Shown: positions 1 through 8,412, counted from the stretch's first letter. The stretch: 64,000 bases of DNA from Pseudomonadales bacterium (GCA_002701845.1 NZXG01000007.1:1-64000); one strand, 5' to 3'. Made by a program: numbers and translations. Notes: generated by a model not told the origin, from the letters alone.

Positions 1-1680
1 AAACGCGGAGATTGGAATTTAAGTTTTGAGACGCTAACAACGACTCAACGTACGATTCATCTTAAGGGAATTCATCAAGTTGATGGCAATCGACCGTTAC
101 AGAATTTAACTTATTCAAATGCTAAAGGGGTGACAACCCAGGCCGTAGCAATGGCAAAGGTTTTCTCCAAGAGGGGAACCAGCATTGCCGTTGCCCAAAC
201 GATTCCCGATGCCTGGAGTATTGCTCGTAAGGTGGCAGCAGAGCTTGACCCTTATGTGCAAGTCCATGATGACATAAAGCTGGTTCAGCGTTTCTTGGCG
301 GCAGAAATCAGCGAAGACTTTGAGCTGATCGATATGCTGTCAAAAGGCGTCGTGGTTCATCATGCTGGCTTGCCCGCGGAAGCACTGTCTTTAATCGAAT
401 GGCTCACCGAGGCAGGCCGTGTTCGTGTTATGTGCGCGACAACGACGATTGCACAGGGGCTCAATTTTCCCGTTTCTTCTGTGTTCCTTGCGACAAGAAA
501 ACTGCCTTACGGCAATGAGATGTCGCATAGAGCATTCTGGAACTTGGCTGGGCGTGCTGGTCGAATTGGTCACGATAGTGTTGGTGTTGTCGGTATCGCA
601 GCCGGATCGCAGCCAAATGAGATTCGCCAGTATGTTAGTGATGCAACGGCGGCACTGGTATCTCGACTTGAGGAGATGCTGAATGAATTGCAGGCCTCCG
701 GTAACTTGGCAAACCTCTCAATCGTTATTCAAGAAGAGCAATGGGCAGACTTTCGAAGCTATATCGCTCATCTGTGGAATGAGAAACGCAACCTCGATGC
801 GGTAATTGGAGAAGCAGAGCAATTACTGCGGAACACCTATGGATTTGGCTCGCTTCGAGCAAAGGCAGATCAAGCTTCACAGGAAAAAGCCGATGCCTTG
901 CTTGAAGCTACCAAGGGGTATGTGCGTAGACTTGCTGAGCATCCGGAAAACGCTTCTCTTGCAGACGTAACCGGCTTTTCTCCGGAGGGTGTTCGCTCAA
1001 CGTTGTTAGACTTGAATAACCTTGAGAACAAACTAACGCTTGCCGATTGGGAGCCGTCGAGCCTGTTCGGCGATAAAGCTCAATCCGTGCTGCCTGCCCT
1101 TATGGGAATCATGATGCGTGTCCCTCAACTACAGGATGGATTGCGTGATATCAGCAAGGGCGAAGGCAATAGTTATCGCAAGCTAGCGGATATTACCCAA
1201 GCTTGGGTTACTGGTAGCTCGATAGAATCTATCGCTAAAACCTACTTCGAGGGCGACACGCTGACCGATCAAATCTCGAAGGCTTGCAGGGCGGTATACC
1301 GAGATTTGGCGAACAGTGGTGCTTGGGGGCTTTCGGCTCTGAGCAAGATGCCTACATCAGGGCTCGACTTCGAGAATATGACGGATGAGGAAAGGCGCAG
1401 GTTAAATAATCTGCCGGCTATGCTTTATCATGGTGTTCAAACTGAAGAAGCTGTATTAATGCGCATGAATAGTGTGCCAAGAAGCATCGCCGAGCGTGCG
1501 GCAGAAGATTTTAGAGCGCAAGCGGACGGTGGAGCCAATGTTGCATTATCCCCCCGTAAAGCAGGCGAGTATCTGAAATCTCTCAGAACAGAAGATTGGG
1601 CAAGGTTGAAGCCAGAAGGTTCTGTGTTATCTGGGGAAGACTACCTGAAAGTCTGGAAGCGGTTGTCCGGTGAGGTGTAG
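1..1680 (+). CDS. Ski2-like superfamily 2 helicase, 5' end outside window
   Basis: The reading frame is open from base 1, so this is the C-terminal part (559 codons) of a longer gene; the GTG at 130 is internal, not a start. Helicase domain 2 is clear: motif V (ATTTIAQGLNFP, around 436-471) and motif VI (NLAGRAGRIG, 541-570). About 350 residues of mostly helical sequence follow. The arrangement resembles Ski2/Hel308-type helicases, including those of bacterial defence loci such as HamB of Hachiman, but the N-terminal half and any partner upstream are not visible. Base composition is visibly AT-richer than the genes beyond 3.7 kb, suggesting transfer. The defence role is an inference. Confidence 0.85.
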   Translation, partial: KRGDWNLSFETLTTTQRTIHLKGIHQVDGNRPLQNLTYSNAKGVTTQAVAMAKVFSKRGTSIAVAQTIPDAWSIARKVAAELDPYVQVHDDIKLVQRFLAAEISEDFELIDMLSKGVVVHHAGLPAEALSLIEWLTEAGRVRVMCATTTIAQGLNFPVSSVFLATRKLPYGNEMSHRAFWNLAGRAGRIGHDSVGVVGIAAGSQPNEIRQYVSDATAALVSRLEEMLNELQASGNLANLSIVIQEEQWADFRSYIAHLWNEKRNLDAVIGEAEQLLRNTYGFGSLRAKADQASQEKADALLEATKGYVRRLAEHPENASLADVTGFSPEGVRSTLLDLNNLENKLTLADWEPSSLFGDKAQSVLPALMGIMMRVPQLQDGLRDISKGEGNSYRKLADITQAWVTGSSIESIAKTYFEGDTLTDQISKACRAVYRDLANSGAWGLSALSKMPTSGLDFENMTDEERRRLNNLPAMLYHGVQTEEAVLMRMNSVPRSIAERAAEDFRAQADGGANVALSPRKAGEYLKSLRTEDWARLKPEGSVLSGEDYLKVWKRLSGEV

Positions 1681-1757
1681 CGTTTTTGAGTCTCAGCTAT
1701 TGATCTTGAAGGAAATCACTTCCTTCCATCTTGACTGCGTTTTCATAACAAACGTCT

Positions 1758-2261
1758 ATGCCAAACCTGAGTAAAACCGTTACCTGTGACAGGCTCTTCC
1801 AGCTTATGGCTGATGGTGTGTACAGTGGCTGCCTTGCCATTGTCTGTGGTAGACCATTGGATAAAGCCGACCTCGAGTATTTGTCAGAGTCTGCACAAAA
1901 GCACTTTCACGCTGTTGAGCTAGTAGAAGCGCAGGTCGTAGGCTCGAATGATGAGCTATGGGGCAGCGAAAACTTATTATTCGTTTTGGGATTGGATCAA
2001 GAGAGCAGCAGAAGCCCTCAATCTTATGCGATAAGAACGGCACTTGATGTGCGAAGAAACAAAGGCCTTTGCTCAATTCTCTTTCATGATGAGAAAGGGT
2101 TTTCGAAGCACTATCAGGATGCTGCGAGCCCATTCTATGAATCCCCCCGGGTTTGTCGGAGGCTAACTTTCTTGAGAGAATTAGCCAATGAACAAACGAC
2201 CTGGTTATTCCCCCGAAGTACGAGAACGCGCGGTTCGCATGGTCTTGACCGGCGAGCATGA
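1758..2261 (+). pseudogene. Small hypothetical gene interrupted by IS3-family element
   Basis: Host-derived codons run from ATG 1758 to base 2137, where the IS begins; the frame then reads into IS sequence and stops at 2261. Removing the IS and one copy of the CTA duplication joins 2137 to 3444 in frame and gives a stop at 3493-3495, restoring a 143-residue protein. I do not recognise the family; there is no signal peptide or membrane segment. It lies 77 bp downstream of the helicase on the same strand and shares its AT-richer composition, so it was probably an accessory gene of the same module. Loss of the last 17 residues, replaced by an IS-encoded tail, may or may not inactivate it. Confidence 0.75.
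2138..2162 (+). repeat. IS left terminal inverted repeat
   Basis: 25 bp, an exact reverse complement of 3416-3440. The outer boundary is fixed by the CTA target duplication. Confidence 0.93.
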
Positions 2262-2508
2262 ACATAAATCACGATGGGCAGCGATTACCTCAGTGGCCTC
2301 CAAAATTGGCTGCACCCCTGAGACCTTAAGATCCTGGGTCAACAAAATGGAAGTGGATCAAGGTAGCCGCCCAGGTACGACCAGCAGTGAAACTGCCCGC
2401 CTCAAAGAACTGGAACGCGAGAATCGCGAGCTTAAGCGCGCCAATGAGATTCTGCGCAAAGCCGCTGCTTTTTTCGCCCAGGCGGAGCTCGACCGCAAAC
2501 AGAAGTGA
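2188..2508 (+). CDS. IS3-family transposase OrfA
   Basis: This 106-residue protein has an N-terminal helix-turn-helix (around residues 10-55, with SRWAAI and [11 protein letters not shown]) that would bind the IS ends. A leucine-zipper-like helix follows (around residues 68-92, [19 protein letters not shown]) for multimerisation. It ends in TGA at 2506-2508, overlapping orfB, which lies in the -1 frame. A T6C slippery stretch near its end should allow an OrfAB fusion, as is usual in this family. Confidence 0.93.
   Translation: MNKRPGYSPEVRERAVRMVLTGEHEHKSRWAAITSVASKIGCTPETLRSWVNKMEVDQGSRPGTTSSETARLKELERENRELKRANEILRKAAAFFAQAELDRKQK
2469..2475 (+). other. Candidate -1 ribosomal frameshift site (T TTT TTC)
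   Basis: The heptamer reads X XXY YYZ in the orfA frame (T|TTT|TTC). The -1 frame stays open from here into orfB, so slippage would give an OrfAB transposase. IS3 elements commonly use A6G; T6C is a variant of the same logic. This is inferred from the sequence only. Confidence 0.5.
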
Positions 2509-3401
2509 TGGTGGCCTTCATCGATCAACTACGCGAGGTCTACGGTGTCGAGTCAATCTGCGACGTTCTGCCGATTGCACCGTCGACTTACTATCGCTGC
2601 AAACAAATACAAACCCATCCCGATCAGCGCTGCGCACGGGCTCAACGCGATGATCGTCTGAAACCGGAAATTACTCGGGTTTATGATGAGAATCACCGTG
2701 CCTATGGTGCCCGCAAGGTCTGGAAACAGCTCAATCGTGAGGATATTCAGGTAGCCCGATGCACCGTAGAGCGTCTGATGAAACAACTACAACTGGTGGG
2801 GGTTCGGCGCGGTAAACGCTGCGTGACTACAGTGCCAGGGGATCTGGCACACAGGCCGCAGGATCTGGTGAAGCGCCAGTTTACGGCGGAACGCCCCAAC
2901 CAGCTGTGGGTCGCGGACATCACCTACGTGGCGACGTGGTCAGGCTTTGTTTATGTGGCATTCGTCGTTGACGTTTACTCGCGTTACATTGTTGGCTGGC
3001 GCGTGCTGAAAAGCCTGCATACCGACATTGTGCTGGATGCTCTCGAACAAGCGTTATGGGCACGAGGCAAGCCACGGGGCGTTACTCATCACAGTGACCG
3101 GGGGAGCCAGTATCTGTCGATTCGTTATACGGAACGGCTCAGTGAGGCGGGCTTCAAAGCCTCGGTCGGCAGCGTGGGTGACTCCTACGACAACGCACTG
3201 GCCGAAACCATTAACGGGCTTTACAAGGCCGAAGTGATTCACCGATACGGTCCCTGGAAGGGGTTGGATGACGTTGAACGTGCAACACTAACCTGGGTTG
3301 ACTGGTTCAATCACCGACGCATTCTGGAACCTATCGGCGATAGACCACCCGCTGAATATGAAAACCTGTATTATCAACAAGTCGAGTCTGCCGCGGCATG
3401 A
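2505..3401 (+). CDS. IS3-family transposase OrfB (DDE integrase core)
   Basis: 298 residues starting at a GTG inside the end of orfA. An HTH_21-like segment ([13 protein letters not shown]) precedes the rve integrase core. The catalytic acids are visible in [15 protein letters not shown] and NALAETING, with spacing typical of DD(35)E. No stop or frameshift is present. The natural product is probably the OrfAB fusion made by slippage at 2469-2475; OrfB alone may be poorly translated. Confidence 0.93.
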   Translation: MMVAFIDQLREVYGVESICDVLPIAPSTYYRCKQIQTHPDQRCARAQRDDRLKPEITRVYDENHRAYGARKVWKQLNREDIQVARCTVERLMKQLQLVGVRRGKRCVTTVPGDLAHRPQDLVKRQFTAERPNQLWVADITYVATWSGFVYVAFVVDVYSRYIVGWRVLKSLHTDIVLDALEQALWARGKPRGVTHHSDRGSQYLSIRYTERLSEAGFKASVGSVGDSYDNALAETINGLYKAEVIHRYGPWKGLDDVERATLTWVDWFNHRRILEPIGDRPPAEYENLYYQQVESAAA

Positions 3402-3415
3402 CTCAAACTAAAACC

Positions 3416-3440
3416 CCTCCGACAAACCCGGGGGGATTCA
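3416..3440 (-). repeat. IS right terminal inverted repeat
   Basis: 25 bp, an exact reverse complement of 2138-2162. It is followed by the second CTA copy at 3441-3443. Confidence 0.93.
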
Positions 3441-3443
3441 CTA

Positions 3444-3495
3444 TTTGTTCTGTGATAGCGTAAAGCTGACTGAAATAAGCGATTTGATACCCTAA
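3444..3495 (+). other. Detached 3' tail of the IS-interrupted gene
   Basis: Continues the frame of the gene at 1758 once the IS is removed (Tyr-Leu-Phe-Cys-Asp-Ser, ending SDLIP and TAA at 3493-3495). It has no start of its own. Confidence 0.6.
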
Positions 3496-3546
3496 GCTAC
3501 TGCGAGTTCACGCTGAGGCGCTGGTCACCATGTGCCCCCTGATTTA

Positions 3547-3598
3547 GGCGGACAATTTTGGTCCCATATGGGACCAAAGTTTGGCCATGGCGGACAAT
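3547..3598. repeat. Direct repeat pair around a 22-bp palindrome, next to tRNA-Ile 3' end
   Basis: GGCGGACAAT occurs at 3547-3556 and again at 3589-3598. Between them, 3557-3578 is a perfect palindrome centred on CCCATATGGG. The cluster lies between the accessory segment and the 3' end of tRNA-Ile. It could be an operator, a remnant of another mobile element, or part of an island junction; nothing in the window decides. No ORF covers 3496-3640. Confidence 0.6.
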
Positions 3599-3640
3599 CT
3601 ATGGTCGCAACAACACACACGGGGTAGAACCGGGGTATAA

Positions 3641-3717
3641 TGGTGGGCCCGGACAGACTTGAACTGTCGACCTGCCGATTATGAGTCGGATGCTCTAACC
3701 AACTGAGCTACGGGCCC
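3641..3717 (-). tRNA. ileX: tRNA-Ile (CAU, lysidine type)
   Basis: 77 nt with an encoded CCA end (TGG on the plus strand at 3641-3643). The acceptor stem is GGGCCCG/CGGGCCC, with a standard D arm (AGCTCAGTTGGTTAGAGC) and T arm (GTTCAAGTC). The anticodon is CAT. The context (directly downstream of rpoD) and body match the minor isoleucine tRNA, whose C34 is converted to lysidine by TilS, rather than elongator tRNA-Met, which is separately present at 45231. The 3' end faces the accessory segment, making this a plausible integration site. Confidence 0.88.
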
Positions 3718-3734
3718 TTTGAGGAGTGGGCGCC

Positions 3735-3763
3735 ATTATACGAAGATCGGAAAATGGCGCCAA
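3735..3763 (-). promoter_or_regulatory. Sigma-70-type promoter for tRNA-Ile
   Basis: On the minus strand, TTGGCG (3758-3763), 17-bp spacer, TATAAT (3735-3740), 17 bp before the tRNA. It is embedded in a GGCGCCATT/AATGGCGCC inverted repeat immediately after the rpoD stop, which may also act as the end of the rpoD transcript. Confidence 0.6.
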
Positions 3764-3773
3764 TGACTAAGTT

Positions 3774-5636
3774 TCAGGTTTCGCTGTCCAGGAAGCTGCG
3801 CAGGTGTTCCGAGCGGCTGGGGTGCCGCAGTTTGCGCAGGGCTTTGGCTTCGATCTGACGAATCCGTTCCCGGGTGACATCGAACTGTTTGCCCACTTCT
3901 TCCAGGGTGTGGTCGGTGTTCATGTCGATGCCGAAGCGCATGCTCAGGACTTTGGCCTCACGGGCGGTGAGCCCGGCCAGGACTTCCCGGGTGGCTTCCA
4001 TCAGGCCCTCGATGGTGGCGGAATCCACCGGCGAGTCGATGGTGGCGTCCTCGATGAAATCCCCCAGATGGGAGTCTTCGTCGTCACCGATGGGGGTTTC
4101 CATGGAGATGGGCTCTTTGGCGATCTTGAGCACTTTACGCACTTTGTCTTCCGGCATTTCCAGGCGCACGCCCAGTTCTTCCGGGGTGGGTTCGCGGCCC
4201 ATTTCCTGCAACATCTGGCGGGAGACCCGGTTCAGCTTGTTGATGGTTTCAATCATGTGCACCGGAATCCGGATGGTGCGGGCCTGGTCCGCGATGGAGC
4301 GGGTGATGGCCTGGCGGATCCACCAGGTGGCGTAGGTGGAGAACTTGTAGCCGCGGCGGTATTCGAACTTGTCCACCGCCTTCATCAGGCCGATGTTGCC
4401 TTCCTGAATCAGGTCCAGGAACTGCAGGCCTCGGTTGGTGTATTTCTTGGCGATGGAGATTACCAGTCGCAGGTTGGCTTCCACCATTTCCTTTTTCGCC
4501 CGCCGGGCCTTGGCCTCGCCAATGGACATACGGCGGTTTACTTCCTTGATCTCGGGAATGGTGAGTCCGATCTGTTCTTCGATCTGCACCATGCGGCGCT
4601 GGGCCCGCAGGACTTCCGGCCGCACGTTGGCCAGGCCGTCGGAGTAGGGCTTGCCGGCCTTGATGTGTTTGTCGATCCAGTCCAGCTTCACTTCGTTGCC
4701 GGGGAAGCTCTTGATGAACTCCCGGCGCGGCATTTTCGCCAGCCGGATGCAGTTGTTCATAATGGTGCGCTCGGCGGCACGGATCTGCACCAGGGTGTCG
4801 CGGATCTCGTTTTCCACCTGTTCGAACAGGCGGGGCACCAGTTTGAAGGTGACGAAGTGATCCGCCAGCTTGTTCAGTGCGGTTTCCGCGCGCTTGGATT
4901 CCCGCCCGTGTTTGGCGATGGCGGCCTCGGACTTTTTATACAGAGACTCCAGCAACCCGAACCGTTCCCGCGCCAGCTCGGGATCGATCTCGTTATCGTT
5001 GCTGTTGTCGTCATCGTCATCGTCGTCATCATCCTCATCGTCGTCCTTATCGTCTTTGTTTTTGGGCTCGGGGGGACGGTTGTCGATGGGGGTGGGGGAG
5101 GCGATTTCGTCGTCCTCGGAAATAAAGCCGGAGATGACTTCCGACAGCCGGCCTTCCTCATTGTCGGTGACACGGCGGTACTCGCCCAGAACGGTATCGA
5201 TGCAGCCGGGCCAGTAGGCCAGGGCGTGCATGACTTCGCGGATACCTTCTTCGATGCGCTTGGCGATCACGATCTCGCCTTCCCGGGTCAGCAGTTCCAC
5301 GGTGCCCATTTCCCGCATGTACATGCGCACGGGGTCGGTGGTGCGACCGGGCTCGCTTTCCACGGAGGCCAGGGCAGCGGCGGCCTCTTCGGCGGCGTCT
5401 TCGTCGGTGCTGGTGGTGTTGTCGTTGAGCAACAGTTCATCGGTTTCCGGTGCAATTTCATGCACGGGAATACCCATGTCATTGATCATGCCAATGATGT
5501 CTTCGATCTGATCCGGATCGGTGATGTCTGCCGGCAGGTGGTCGTTCACCTCGGCGTAGGTCAGGAACCCTTGCTCCTTACCTTTGGTAATCAGTTGTTT
5601 TAGCTGGGACTTTTGCTGTTCGGTACTGGAGGTCAT
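3774..5636 (-). CDS. rpoD: RNA polymerase housekeeping sigma factor RpoD (sigma-70)
   Basis: 620 residues, close to the usual 613-617. Region 1.1 (about 1-80) and region 1.2 ([10 protein letters not shown] onward, about 102-135) lead into the non-conserved region, which here has an unusual almost pure Asp/Glu tract (about residues 195-213). Region 2 ([13 protein letters not shown] to [11 protein letters not shown]), region 3 and region 4 ([12 protein letters not shown] and [17 protein letters not shown], near the C-terminus) are intact. It directs RNA polymerase to TTGACA/TATAAT promoters such as those listed here. It is last in the rpsU-yqeY-dnaG-rpoD series, with a promoter of its own in the 183-bp gap after dnaG. 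Confidence 0.98.
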   Translation of the reverse strand: MTSSTEQQKSQLKQLITKGKEQGFLTYAEVNDHLPADITDPDQIEDIIGMINDMGIPVHEIAPETDELLLNDNTTSTDEDAAEEAAAALASVESEPGRTTDPVRMYMREMGTVELLTREGEIVIAKRIEEGIREVMHALAYWPGCIDTVLGEYRRVTDNEEGRLSEVISGFISEDDEIASPTPIDNRPPEPKNKDDKDDDEDDDDDDDDDNSNDNEIDPELARERFGLLESLYKKSEAAIAKHGRESKRAETALNKLADHFVTFKLVPRLFEQVENEIRDTLVQIRAAERTIMNNCIRLAKMPRREFIKSFPGNEVKLDWIDKHIKAGKPYSDGLANVRPEVLRAQRRMVQIEEQIGLTIPEIKEVNRRMSIGEAKARRAKKEMVEANLRLVISIAKKYTNRGLQFLDLIQEGNIGLMKAVDKFEYRRGYKFSTYATWWIRQAITRSIADQARTIRIPVHMIETINKLNRVSRQMLQEMGREPTPEELGVRLEMPEDKVRKVLKIAKEPISMETPIGDDEDSHLGDFIEDATIDSPVDSATIEGLMEATREVLAGLTAREAKVLSMRFGIDMNTDHTLEEVGKQFDVTRERIRQIEAKALRKLRHPSRSEHLRSFLDSET

Positions 5637-5673
5637 GAAATGCCCATTCCGTCAGGTGCGCGAAGAACGCGGC

Positions 5674-5702
5674 ATTATACAGGGTACGGGGTGCCGTTGC
5701 CA
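5674..5702 (-). promoter_or_regulatory. Promoter upstream of rpoD
   Basis: On the minus strand, TGGCAA (5697-5702), 17-bp spacer, perfect TATAAT (5674-5679), about 38 bp before the rpoD start. The dnaG-rpoD gap also holds a GTGCCC/GGGCAC hairpin (5782-5800) just after the dnaG stop. rpoD can therefore be transcribed independently of dnaG. Confidence 0.6.
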
Positions 5703-5819
5703 CTGGCAGCCCGCGGTGAGTGTGCGGCGGTAGCTGGGGCTAATTTGATCACATTTTTGCCTCCTCTGAAGCCGACAGTACGTGCCCGGCAAATGGGCAC
5801 TGGATACCAAAATGTCTGC

Positions 5820-7703
5820 TCATGTTTTAGACAGTTCTCGCTGTAAGTGTAGTAGTTCCTGGAAGCGTGCCTTGTCTTTGACGCCATCGGCGATGATTTG
5901 ATCCAGATCCTGCTCCACTTTTTGCAGGCGCAGTCGCCGCAGAGCGTCGCTGAGTTCCGGGCTCTGTTCCTCATGGGGCAACAGAAACTCCCGGGCCGCC
6001 AGTTGGAAAATCACATCTCCCTGGTCCTGTGTCTGCCAGTGGCCCAGGATCGCCGCCGTGGAGGCATCGGGTTTTCTTTGAATGAAATCAATAAGTTCCA
6101 GCAAGAGCTCCATGCGCGGCAGCTGCAGCGCCCGGAGTTCTTCCGGAAATTCCAGGGTGGCCGCCAGGCGGGGCGCGTTCAGCACCATGCGGATGGTGGC
6201 ATCCACCAGGGACAGACCGTCCGGCCGTTCGCCACCGCTGCGGGCGGGCCGGCCCCGCGGCGCGTGGCGGGGTGCGGCACCCGCCGTTGGCCCCCGCTGT
6301 GAGGTCTCCCCGGCACCTGGCTCGGGCGTGGCCGCCATTTCGGCCTCATACAGATATGAGGGCGGTGAGCCGGATTGCAAGTCCGCTGCCGGCACTGGCT
6401 GTGGGGCGGGCGGTGATTTATCGGCGGGCCTCAGCTGGAGGTCATCCAGTTCGGTAATCTCTTTCAGCCGTTTCAACATCAGTTGTTGCAGCACGCCCCC
6501 GGGCATTTGTTCCAGATAAGGGGTGGCCAGGCTGGCCAGGCGGGCGCGGCCGTCCAGGGTGCGGGTGTCCACGTCCGTGGATAACTGTTGATAAAAGAAT
6601 TCCGACAGGGTGCTGGCTTCGTCCAGCAGGCCTTCAAAATAGGCCTTGCCGTTCTGCTGCACCAGGCTGTCCGGGTCCTCGCCCTCCGGCAATAACAGGA
6701 ATTTGATCTGGCGGCCGTCGCGGGCACAGGGCAGGGCGTTTTCCAGGGCCCGCCAGGCGGCGCGGCGGCCGGCGTCGTCGCCATCGAAACAGAACACCAG
6801 CTCTTCGCTGTGGCGGAACAGTTTTTCGATATGATCGCGGCTGGTGGCGGTGCCCAGGGTGGCCACGGCATAGGGAATGTCGAACTGGGCCAGGGCGATC
6901 ACGTCCATGTAGCCTTCCACGATGACAAAGCGCCGAATCCGGTTGCTGGCCTGGCGGGCTTCGTACAGGCCGTACAGTTCGCGGCCTTTATGGAATACCG
7001 GGGTTTCCGGTGAGTTCAGGTATTTGGGCTTGTCGTCCCCCAGCACCCGGCCGCCAAAGGCGATGACCCGGCCCCGACTGTCACGGATCGGGAACATAAT
7101 GCGGTCGCGGAAGCGGTCGTAACGCCGGCCCTGTTCGTTTTCGATCAGCAGCCCGGTTTTGATCAGGCGCTTGCTGTCGGCGTCGCTCTGGCCCAGTTCC
7201 TGTAGCAGGTTATCCCAGCCCGGTGGGGCATAGCCCAGGCGGAAGCGTTTGGCGGTTTGACCGGTAAGGCCACGCTGTTGCAGGTAGCGCACCGGCCGGT
7301 CTTTGGTGGTGGTGGCCCGCAGCTGACGCTCGTAATAGGCGGTGGCCGCCTCCAGCATACTGTACAGCGGCTGGTAGTCATCCCGCGGGGCGCCGGCGCT
7401 TTCCTCTCTGGGGACTTCCAGCCCCAGGTTGCGGGCCAGGGTTTCGATCGCCTCCACGAACCCCAGCCGGGTGTATTCCATCAGGAAGCCGATGGCGTTG
7501 CCGCTGGCGCCACAGCCAAAGCAATAGTAGAACTGTTTGTCGGGGCTGACGGTAAAGGAGGGGGTTTTCTCCTGGTGGAAGGGGCAGCAGGCCATATAGT
7601 TCTTGCCGCTGCGTTTCAGATGGACATAGCTGTCCACCAGCTCCACCAGATCGGTTCTGGCGAGAACATCATCGATAAAGGTTTCGGGGATGCGGCCGGC
7701 CAT
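5820..7703 (-). CDS. dnaG: DNA primase DnaG
   Basis: 627 residues. Synthesises RNA primers at the replication fork. The CHC2 zinc finger is at residues 40-64 (C40, H43, C61, C64). The TOPRIM core follows (VEGYMDVI, about 265, then the acidic FDGDDAGRRAA). After a Pro/Ala-rich linker (about 415-480) comes the C-terminal DnaB-interacting domain. It starts 11 bp after the upstream yqeY stop, consistent with co-transcription. Length and motifs are normal. Confidence 0.98.
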   Translation of the reverse strand: MAGRIPETFIDDVLARTDLVELVDSYVHLKRSGKNYMACCPFHQEKTPSFTVSPDKQFYYCFGCGASGNAIGFLMEYTRLGFVEAIETLARNLGLEVPREESAGAPRDDYQPLYSMLEAATAYYERQLRATTTKDRPVRYLQQRGLTGQTAKRFRLGYAPPGWDNLLQELGQSDADSKRLIKTGLLIENEQGRRYDRFRDRIMFPIRDSRGRVIAFGGRVLGDDKPKYLNSPETPVFHKGRELYGLYEARQASNRIRRFVIVEGYMDVIALAQFDIPYAVATLGTATSRDHIEKLFRHSEELVFCFDGDDAGRRAAWRALENALPCARDGRQIKFLLLPEGEDPDSLVQQNGKAYFEGLLDEASTLSEFFYQQLSTDVDTRTLDGRARLASLATPYLEQMPGGVLQQLMLKRLKEITELDDLQLRPADKSPPAPQPVPAADLQSGSPPSYLYEAEMAATPEPGAGETSQRGPTAGAAPRHAPRGRPARSGGERPDGLSLVDATIRMVLNAPRLAATLEFPEELRALQLPRMELLLELIDFIQRKPDASTAAILGHWQTQDQGDVIFQLAAREFLLPHEEQSPELSDALRRLRLQKVEQDLDQIIADGVKDKARFQELLHLQRELSKT

Positions 7704-7714
7704 GGGGCGGGTGT

Positions 7715-8161
7715 TTACCCCAGCCGGGCTTTAACCTTTTTACTGACGGCGCCCATGTCGGCGCGGCCCTGCACCTGGGGCTTCACCACCGCCATCACCT
7801 GACCCATGTCTTTCATGCCCTGGGCGCCGGTTTCGCTGATGGCCGCCTCGATCACCGCGTCGATGTCGGCGTCACTCATTGCGGCGGGGAGAAATTCCTG
7901 CAATACGGCAATCTCCGCCAGCTCTTTTTCCGCCAGATCCTCGCGGCCCCCGGCGCTGAATTGCTCGGCGGAATCCTTACGCTGCTTCACCATTTTATCC
8001 AGTACCGCCAGCACCCGGGTATCGTCCAGTTCCACTCGTTCGTCCACTTCAATCTGCTTGAGGGCCGAGGTGGCCAGACGCAGGGCCGCCAGACGTTCTT
8101 TGTCTTTGGCCCGCATGGCATTTTTGACGGCATCATTCAGTTTGGCTTTGATCTCTGACAT
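7715..8161 (-). CDS. yqeY: GatB/YqeY domain protein
   Basis: The start is placed at ATG 8161 (MSEIKAKLNDAV), giving 148 residues as in the family; a longer open frame to 8212 has no support. YqeY-like proteins resemble the tail domain of GatB, which contacts tRNA, and are found in the rpsU-dnaG region of many gammaproteobacteria. The exact role is not established. It lies 11 bp upstream of dnaG and is separated from rpsU by a terminator and a large inverted repeat. Confidence 0.9.
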   Translation of the reverse strand: MSEIKAKLNDAVKNAMRAKDKERLAALRLATSALKQIEVDERVELDDTRVLAVLDKMVKQRKDSAEQFSAGGREDLAEKELAEIAVLQEFLPAAMSDADIDAVIEAAISETGAQGMKDMGQVMAVVKPQVQGRADMGAVSKKVKARLG

Positions 8162-8204
8162 GGTTGGGTTCCGCAGTTGGGTTTCGGCGCCGAGTAGGCC
8201 GTTC

Positions 8205-8310
8205 AGGGGCACCCCGGCTTAATTTCAGGCACGCTACAAGCACATCCCTGTGCGCTCGACAGCGGCCGTCCTTGGCCGCTGACGTCCTGAAATTAAGCCG
8301 GGGTGCCCCT
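8205..8310. repeat. 25-bp perfect inverted repeat with two internal hairpins
   Basis: Arms 8205-8229 and 8286-8310 are exact reverse complements over 25 bp (AGGGGCACCCCGG at the outer edge). The 56-bp centre holds two further hairpins, GCACA/TGTGC (8240-8253) and AGCGGCC/GGCCGCT (8261-8280), so the strand could fold as a three-way junction. It lies between the rpsU terminator and yqeY and encodes nothing. It looks like a non-autonomous palindromic element (REP/MITE-like) or a strong transcript-end structure; no second copy is seen in the window. Confidence 0.8.
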
Positions 8311-8341
8311 TCACTAAATCCAGCTTCGCCGGACTGTTCAC

Positions 8342-8380
8342 AAACAAAACAACGCCGGATCGGGGCAGGCCCGCCGGCGT
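8342..8380 (-). terminator. Rho-independent terminator after rpsU
   Basis: On the minus strand, ACGCCGG (8374-8380) pairs with CCGGCGT (8352-8358), followed by the T-rich TGTTTTGTTTG (8341-8351). It would separate rpsU from the yqeY-dnaG transcript or attenuate between them. Confidence 0.75.
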
Positions 8381-8412
8381 CTGGCGTAAGGTATTTGCCG
8401 CGTTTTTAAGGT

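Larger units (their letters stand above)
2138..3440 (+). mobile_element. Complete IS3-family insertion sequence (1303 bp)
   Basis: Bounded by 25-bp perfect terminal inverted repeats beginning TGAATCCCCCCGGG and flanked by a 3-bp direct repeat CTA (2135-2137 and 3441-3443). It carries overlapping orfA and orfB with a DDE transposase, the hallmark of the IS3 family. The end sequence and OrfA type resemble the IS51 group; the group is tentative. Both ORFs and both ends are intact, so the copy looks recent and potentially active. Confidence 0.93.

Noticed and set aside
1735-1800. Promoter between helicase and the small gene
   Set aside because: I looked for -35/-10 pairs in the 77-bp gap and found none worth calling.
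3804-5603. 599-codon plus-strand open frame opposite rpoD
   Set aside because: Exact antisense of a clearly real gene; His/Gly/Val-rich composition typical of GC-rich shadow frames.
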